The notes under the pieces were generated by a model. That model was not told the origin of the DNA. It saw nothing but the letters and a program-made list of their open reading frames with translations, and did not search any database. From NCBI GenBank assembly GCA_016192995.1, contig JACPTB010000005.1, forward strand, positions 1-64,000: a stretch of 64,000 nt of DNA. The letters are read 5' to 3'. Of this stretch, positions 59,521 through 64,000 are shown in pieces. This DNA is from Candidatus Woesearchaeota archaeon (GTDB lineage Archaea; Nanobdellota; Nanobdellia; Woesearchaeales; DSVV01). Position numbers and translations under genes: made by a program. Every line of letters begins with the position of its first letter. The first letter of the stretch is position 1.

Positions 59521-59682
59521 GAGAACTTTGCAAAATACTCGCAAAGCTCGGGTTACTGCCAGTTCGCATTGAGATATCTGTTTAACAAAGCAATTTTCTC
59601 TCTGGAACCTCGAAAATTGCCCGATAAGTCTTTCGAAAATGCTCACAAAATTGGCAGTAACCATAATTTTGCAAAGTTCTCT
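59521..59682 (+). repeat. Structured element type 1 (AGAGAACTTTGC arms)
   Basis: GAGAACTTTGCAAAAT/ATTTTGCAAAGTTCTC, P1 GGTTACTGCC/GGCAGTAACC, P2 GCATT/AATGC, P3 GCAATTTTC/GAAAATTGC, loop TCTCTGGAACCTC. The rest of the gap (59683-59835) is AT-rich with small inverted repeats (CCTATTAGG; CCTAT...ATAGG around 59757-59788) and no gene. Confidence 0.85.
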
Positions 59683-59853
59683 AATATCCTATTAGGTATA
59701 AGCTTCTATAAGGTACCTTAAGATTCTCAAGAATTAAGAAGATATAGTATCAGAGACCTATACGTTCTATGAACATGGATAGGGCAGCAACAAGGATGAA
59801 CACTGAGTGTAATAACTAATTTATCTATAACGAATAAGAGGAGAGGTGTTAAG

Positions 59854-61167
59854 ATGGTAGATAATAGAATAGTCAGAGCACTTGCTGCAGGAGCCGCAGC
59901 GTGTGTATTATATGCTAGTGGAAGTAAATTAGTTGAGTATGTACAAGGATTTTTTTCTTCAAGAGATGATCATACGGAAAGCACCAAGGCTGATCAAAAT
60001 CCATTTGAACTTCCTCATTACACAGCTCTAGGAAAAGTTCTTGATATTAGTGAAGTAGGTGGCGTGTATCATTTAGAAGTTGAAATTCAAGCTGAGGGAT
60101 CTGATCAAGATGCTTTGAGTACTTTAGATTGTGCCAGCAGTTGTAAACGTACGTTAGTTGTTAATAGTAACGGCATCAATGCACCCTATCGCGGAGATCT
60201 TGAAAGATTAGTGCATGGTGAACTGCCAAAAGGAGAAGGTGTTGTAAGTACGTACGGTACTTTTTATGTTACTACGGTTAAACAAGGAGAAACCTATATG
60301 GCAGGTGTGCAAGCACTGAGCGTGGTGACCTCTGAAAAAAGATTACTGTTCAATGGAAGTATCTATGTAAAGAACGAAGCACCAACAACCCAAGCTCCGG
60401 TAACATCAGAAGAAACTATTATCGATAAAATTAAACCCTATTTTCCGATTATTATGAAATATGTAGATGTTGATGATGTAGTTAAAGTACATGAAATTAT
60501 AGAAAATTTCAAAGACGGAGCACTTGATGGTGTGCTTGAGCTTTCGCGCTATGTTAATTGGAAAAAATATCGTCAGGAAAAACAGCCTGCTGAACTTGAA
60601 AGACTGCTTCAAGAGATTAAAAATATTGTCGATGCCCACACACCAAAAGAAACTGATTACCAAGGAGAAAAAACACTGAAAACTGAAGAAGTAATGGGTA
60701 CACTTATTGGTGGAAAAAGATTTGGTCGAAGAGTAAAACTACGCGTAAACCTGGAAGATAATCTTGATGTGCCAGTTGACGCACAAGGATATGCTGTATT
60801 GGAAGTTAATGAGATAACAACCATGACCCCTGGAAATCGATATTTACTGGAAGGATTTTTAGGAAAGCATAATTGGTCTGGATGCAGAAAAAATCCCTGT
60901 GGAGAATATGGATTTAGCGGAGAAATTTTACCTGCTAAAGTTGCTGCAACCAATGGAACAAAATACACCGTTTACACACTTGATCTTAACAACGGTCATG
61001 TAAAGGGAGATGATGATATGCAACCCAAGCAAGCACCACAACAAAAACATTCAGAAGAAGAACCAGTTGCAAGCAAAACAAATGATCAACGTAAAGAAGA
61101 GCACGAACCGCCGATGCCTGGTTTGTTAACAGTATTAGGGAGAGGTATTAACTCGGTGCTACGTTGA
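59854..61167 (+). CDS. Membrane-anchored exported protein with two OB-like domains
   Basis: 437 residues. N-terminal hydrophobic segment (ALAAGAAACVLYASGSKLVEYV) serves as anchor. Two beta-rich domains follow: about 50-165 (HYTALGKVLDISEVGGVYHLEV; CASSCKRTLVV) and about 275-385 (MGTLIGGKRFGRRVKLRV; GCRKNPCGEYGFSGEI), separated by a helical segment (YVDVDDVVKVHEIIENF). Each has a close cysteine pair and resembles the domain of the two preceding genes. GGAGAGGTG upstream. Function unknown. Confidence 0.7.
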   Translation: MVDNRIVRALAAGAAACVLYASGSKLVEYVQGFFSSRDDHTESTKADQNPFELPHYTALGKVLDISEVGGVYHLEVEIQAEGSDQDALSTLDCASSCKRTLVVNSNGINAPYRGDLERLVHGELPKGEGVVSTYGTFYVTTVKQGETYMAGVQALSVVTSEKRLLFNGSIYVKNEAPTTQAPVTSEETIIDKIKPYFPIIMKYVDVDDVVKVHEIIENFKDGALDGVLELSRYVNWKKYRQEKQPAELERLLQEIKNIVDAHTPKETDYQGEKTLKTEEVMGTLIGGKRFGRRVKLRVNLEDNLDVPVDAQGYAVLEVNEITTMTPGNRYLLEGFLGKHNWSGCRKNPCGEYGFSGEILPAKVAATNGTKYTVYTLDLNNGHVKGDDDMQPKQAPQQKHSEEEPVASKTNDQRKEEHEPPMPGLLTVLGRGINSVLR

Positions 61168-61187
61168 GAATGAAATAACTTTCTCAA
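61164..61187. terminator. Hairpin over the stop of the 59854 gene
   Basis: TTGAGAA and TTCTCAA form a 7-bp stem; the left arm contains the TGA. It separates two convergent genes. Confidence 0.35.
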
Positions 61188-61194
61188 TATGCCA

Positions 61195-62934
61195 TTATTT
61201 TTTTCTATTTCTATTAAACCGTATAAAATATCCAATTAGTCCACCAACAATAAGACCGATAATCAACGCAATAATTGGTTTTTTATCTTTTGCTGGTGAT
61301 TCTTCAGGAAGGATGAGCTTTTGTTTTTCATTGACTTCAAGATACGAACTAATATCGCTTAATTCTAGAGCGTATTCCATATATAATAAAGAAGCTCCTG
61401 GATCTGAATCAAACAGTGATTTAGCATATTCATAATAACTATAGCCAAGAATAGGAAAGATCTCCTTTTCTCGTTGTTTGTTAATAATAATTGTAAACAA
61501 ATCCATTTTTACTTGAACAAGCGGCTGTAACTGTTCGGCGGTAATACCTAAACTGCTTAACAAGGCATTCATTTCTGCTTTTGCTTTGCTTGCTTTAAAG
61601 AAACATCGTTTGGAATTGCCTTTTTGCATTTCTTCAGTCGCTTGGGTTATATCTTTGATAATTCCGCCAATATCAAAAGGATACAATAATTGAACATATT
61701 GCTGTTGCACTTGTACTTCTGCTAATTTATTCGAACAGGAAGCTTGTGTAACGTCATTATTCAGTTTGAATTCTTTTCCTTTTTTTCCAAAAAATGTTGA
61801 CCAAGCGTAGGCACTGTACAATCGTTCTGTTGCATAAGCTAACTGCTGATTAACATCAATTGTTTTATTTTCGATAAAGGATGCATTAGTGAAATGCAAT
61901 ACTTCTTCAGCTTCATCAAGGCGTTCAGTTACCACTATGTATGTCTGCAGATCTTGAATAGTTTTAAGATCAATTTTTTCAGTTAACTCATGAGATTTAT
62001 TGATAGAACTGAGCAGCATTGAGATTTTTTCTTCTTGTTCTTTGCGGGAGATATTTGCTTGATCCAATATGAGTTTGTCAAAAATAATATTTACACCAAA
62101 ACAGAAACTGGCAGCTGAATAATAATTTTGTTTTGCAAATGCATCTGAACTTTTATCAGATAAATTTAAAGCATCATTGTTGTTGGAAAGATTGGTATGT
62201 TCCTCTAATTTGCTTCTTAATTCATTTGTTCGTCTGCATAAATCTTCTGCCAAGCTACGCATGGTTGCTGCATAATTTTCTTCGACGGTAATATTTTGAA
62301 GAGGTTTGCTGTATTTCTTGCCGCTAAACTGATACATGGCTTCTTCCAACGTTAATACTTCAGCGACTTCAATACCATGCTCTTTTCCAAATTCAAGAAG
62401 GTCAACCGTGATGTTATCTTCGGTGATATTTCTTTTTCCTTTAGGAATCAACACTTTAGATATGCCATACTGGCTAGCAGCTTGAATTTTCTCTTTCAAG
62501 CCACCAACTGAGCCAATGACACCGCCAGAATTAATAGTTCCGGTCATTGCTATGTTTTCATTTAACGGTACATTATCCAATAGCGAGATAGTCAAAACAG
62601 TCAATGAAGCTCCTGCGCTTGGCCCGCCAATAATTAAGCTATTGGCGTTTATTTGGTAAAAGAAATCTTTATCTGAGCAATCTATTTCAAGGAAATCACA
62701 GGCAACATCTTTAGCAAAACGTGTTGAAAGCTGGGCATCAATTTTAGTTAAAGGATACGTATCAATGTAGGTTCTTCCACTTCCCTCTTTTATTTCAAGA
62801 TAAAGGTCAGCAATACTTCCCGTCATATTGCCTCCTTCAGAAACAGCCAATAATTTCATATGCCCTTTCTGGGCAATAACAAAAGGGGTACCTAAGAGTA
62901 TTATGATTAAGAATAGGAAGATTTTTTTTAACAT
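61195..62934 (-). CDS. Secreted/membrane-anchored Lon-type (S16) serine protease
   Basis: About 579 residues without an AAA+ ATPase. Signal segment (LKKIFLFLIIILLGTPFVIAQ), then an S16 protease domain near the N terminus: Ser in IIGGPSAGASLTVLTISLL and Lys in GGVIGSVGGLKEKIQAASQYG form the Ser-Lys dyad. About 330 residues of helical sequence follow (TMRSLAEDLCRRTNELRSKL; SNKLAEVQVQQQYVQLL), then a C-terminal membrane helix (PIIALIIGLIVGGLIGYFI) and a basic end. It should therefore act outside or at the membrane. Start 62934 matches the signal. Confidence 0.85.
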   Translation of the reverse strand: MLKKIFLFLIIILLGTPFVIAQKGHMKLLAVSEGGNMTGSIADLYLEIKEGSGRTYIDTYPLTKIDAQLSTRFAKDVACDFLEIDCSDKDFFYQINANSLIIGGPSAGASLTVLTISLLDNVPLNENIAMTGTINSGGVIGSVGGLKEKIQAASQYGISKVLIPKGKRNITEDNITVDLLEFGKEHGIEVAEVLTLEEAMYQFSGKKYSKPLQNITVEENYAATMRSLAEDLCRRTNELRSKLEEHTNLSNNNDALNLSDKSSDAFAKQNYYSAASFCFGVNIIFDKLILDQANISRKEQEEKISMLLSSINKSHELTEKIDLKTIQDLQTYIVVTERLDEAEEVLHFTNASFIENKTIDVNQQLAYATERLYSAYAWSTFFGKKGKEFKLNNDVTQASCSNKLAEVQVQQQYVQLLYPFDIGGIIKDITQATEEMQKGNSKRCFFKASKAKAEMNALLSSLGITAEQLQPLVQVKMDLFTIIINKQREKEIFPILGYSYYEYAKSLFDSDPGASLLYMEYALELSDISSYLEVNEKQKLILPEESPAKDKKPIIALIIGLIVGGLIGYFIRFNRNRKK

Positions 62935-63054
62935 ATAATGCAAGACAATCAAGTATTTTATAAGTTTTATTGTAAAATATAAAAAATCCCAAAGCAAAGC
63001 AATTGCTTGCCTTGCTAAGGGAAAGAGGTGTTAAGAGCAGGAATATAAAACCCT

Positions 63055-63160
63055 CGCAAGTGCATCTTTCGAGGCACTTGCGCGGGAAAAAGAGGTGATT
63101 ATAAGTGTGAGTAAGTATCCATAAAAAAGAGTCTCAACCGCCCCCAACTCTTTTCACACT
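63055..63160. other. Structured intergenic region, no gene recognised
   Basis: In the 434-bp gap 62998-63431: CGCAAGTGC (63055-63063) pairs with GCACTTGCG (63074-63082) with outer CCC/GGG; AGTGTGA (63104-63110) pairs with TCACACT (63154-63160) and encloses AAAAGAGT (63125-63132) with ACTCTTTT (63147-63154). A small RNA or a leader of the minus-strand protease gene is possible. 63161-63431 also holds CTGGTG...CACCA around 63310-63335; nothing else is recognised. Confidence 0.35.
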
Positions 63161-63431
63161 AGGCTAGTAGATATAACTGATATATAAATGTTTCGGTCTA
63201 TTACTACTCACGTGTAGTTAATGATAAGTTTATTTATAATCTGCGAATAATTGAGCTATAAGCCGTAATGGGTGTGTTTTTGGCACTTTGGGGAACCTGT
63301 CAAGAACCACTGGTGATCGCTTCGCTAAACACCATTTAGTTTCAATAAAATTTCCATTTCTATAATAAGAACGAGTCGGGGGCTAAAAATAGATAGGGCT
63401 TTGGCTTAGAATTAAACAAAAAAAGAAATCA

Positions 63432-63746
63432 TTATAATTGGTATTCTAATTTACGGGCAGCATCTTCAAAATCTCTTTCCGTTGCAGGAATTCCCATGCC
63501 TTCAATAATAGTTACAAGATTTGATTTTGGTATCCAATACAGTACATTATTATCTCTTGTGGATCTAATTCCTTGTGCTTCCATATCAACAAACAAGCCA
63601 TGTTTTTTTGCATAAGCTTTTATTTTACTTCCGTTATGTCCCGCGTACCAATCTAGATTCATTGCTCGTAACATTTCTGCAACTTGGTTTGATGTATATG
63701 CTACTTGTCCAATCTTAAGCATAAATTGATCTTGCATACTTGCCAT
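63432..63746 (-). CDS. Hypothetical protein, 104 aa
   Basis: Not recognised. The sequence VAYTSNQVAEMLRAMNLDWYAGHNGSKIKAYAKKHG (in outline) looks like a small helix-turn-helix with a basic helix, followed by strands (VLYWIPKSNLVTIIEG) and a helical tail. A DNA- or RNA-binding role is possible. AAGGTGAAT lies 8 nt upstream of the ATG. Confidence 0.6.
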   Translation of the reverse strand: MASMQDQFMLKIGQVAYTSNQVAEMLRAMNLDWYAGHNGSKIKAYAKKHGLFVDMEAQGIRSTRDNNVLYWIPKSNLVTIIEGMGIPATERDFEDAARKLEYQL

Positions 63747-63842
63747 TTTTGATTCACCTTACATATAGTTATAACAACAAGTATTTAAATACTTCGGTTA
63801 TTTACTACTTCAAAGATACGATTAAAACCTCTAAACTTACCA

Positions 63843-64000
63843 TTAACTCTTTTTAACTATTTTTACAAAACCTTCATCAGCATTGACTTTAACCTTAAAA
63901 CCATCTTTAAGAAAATGTGTTGCAACATTTGTTCCAACCAAACAAGGAACTTGGAACTCCCGAGCAAGCACTAATGCATGACATAACAAACCACCTTCGT
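63843..64000 (-). CDS. PEP-utilising enzyme, C-terminal swivelling domain (partial)
   Basis: The last 52 codons of a gene that continues beyond the window. EGGLLCHALVLAREFQVPCLVG is the phosphohistidine motif of the PEP-utilising mobile domain (PEP synthase, pyruvate phosphate dikinase or similar), with the His in place; it ends VKVNADEGFVKIVKKS. In archaea a stand-alone or C-terminal swivelling domain of this kind is common in PEP synthase-like proteins. The exact enzyme cannot be told from this fragment. Confidence 0.8.
   Translation of the reverse strand, partial: EGGLLCHALVLAREFQVPCLVGTNVATHFLKDGFKVKVNADEGFVKIVKKS

Noticed and set aside
3223-59682. The repeats as a CRISPR array
   Set aside because: Copies are kilobases apart, 130-290 bp long and internally palindromic; there is no repeat-spacer periodicity and no cas gene in the window.
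3223-59682. The repeats as known self-cleaving ribozymes, group II introns or tRNA-like structures
   Set aside because: I could not find hammerhead (CTGATGA/GAAA), domain V-like or T-loop signatures in the conserved parts; the conserved loops do not match a family I know.
59683-59835. C/D-box guide RNA near GATGA and CTGA motifs
   Set aside because: The motifs are too close together and no full C box (RTGATGA) is present.
63230-63420. SRP RNA or RNase P RNA
   Set aside because: Despite G-rich stretches and a short hairpin, none of the conserved SRP S-domain or RNase P core motifs is visible.

Overview
The window looks like a chromosomal piece of an AT-rich archaeon, most likely a DPANN lineage such as Woesearchaeota or a relative (inference from gene content; no 16S or ribosomal protein is present). 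Archaeal or archaeo-eukaryotic markers are Spt5, SecE, FtsZ, a proteasome beta subunit, the KH/beta-CASP RNase aCPSF1, Cbf5, deoxyhypusine synthase, RibL, archaeal-type NadM, type II methionine aminopeptidase, a METTL5-like methyltransferase, DUF357 and a membrane-anchored Lon-type protease. Genes start in two ways: leaderless, with a TATA box about 23-28 bp before the ATG, or with a GGTGAT-type ribosome binding site. Several bacterial-looking genes are mixed in: MutS1, bacterial-type glucokinase, exonuclease III, YgiQ, a 2-Cys peroxiredoxin and a TlpA-like lipoprotein.

Layout. 1-3.2 kb: zincin-like fragment, then ftsZ-secE-spt5 and an FKBP isomerase. 3.4-7.6 kb: a cluster of exported proteins sharing a GWN repeat, with one two-domain version fused and another split in two genes. 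7.8-9.3 kb: toxin-antitoxin genes (RelE-like with a convergent antitoxin, VapBC). 9.4-19 kb: SemiSWEET, peroxiredoxin, thioredoxin-fold lipoprotein, glucokinase, exonuclease III, ZIP-like transporter and a coiled-coil protein. 19-24 kb: cofactor genes (coaBC, nadM, ribL) and a tRNA-dihydrouridine synthase. 24-29 kb: Ig-like lipoprotein, small HTH operon, Cbf5, GNAT and a DUF4258/YgiT-AbrB pair. 29-37 kb: HAD phosphatase, deoxyhypusine synthase, lipid-kinase-like protein, tRNA-Ala(GGC), METTL5-like enzyme, FKBP. 36-47 kb: psmB, aCPSF1, a GNAT toxin with a 47-aa antitoxin, YgiQ, Rieske protein, MutS, MetAP. 47-64 kb: large surface protein, DMT transporter, two membrane proteins with DxDH motifs, 2-hydroxyacid dehydrogenase, small lipoprotein/membrane operon, three exported proteins (two apparently Tat lipoproteins), Lon-like protease, and the end of a PEP-utilising enzyme.

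The most striking content is not a gene. More than 20 intergenic copies of long, nested hairpin elements (130-290 bp) are scattered through the window. In the main family (15 copies, all on the + strand) the helices differ completely between copies but stay paired, including T-G pairs, while internal-loop and apical-loop sequences are conserved (GTTC opposite TCACAAAA; apical TCTCTGG-A/C-AC-CTCCGA). That is the signature of a structured RNA rather than a simple sequence repeat. The elements sit inside outer palindromes that also occur empty, one copy covers the natural start of a dus gene, arms provide stop codons, and a different palindromic element has entered a coding region in frame. I do not recognise this family.
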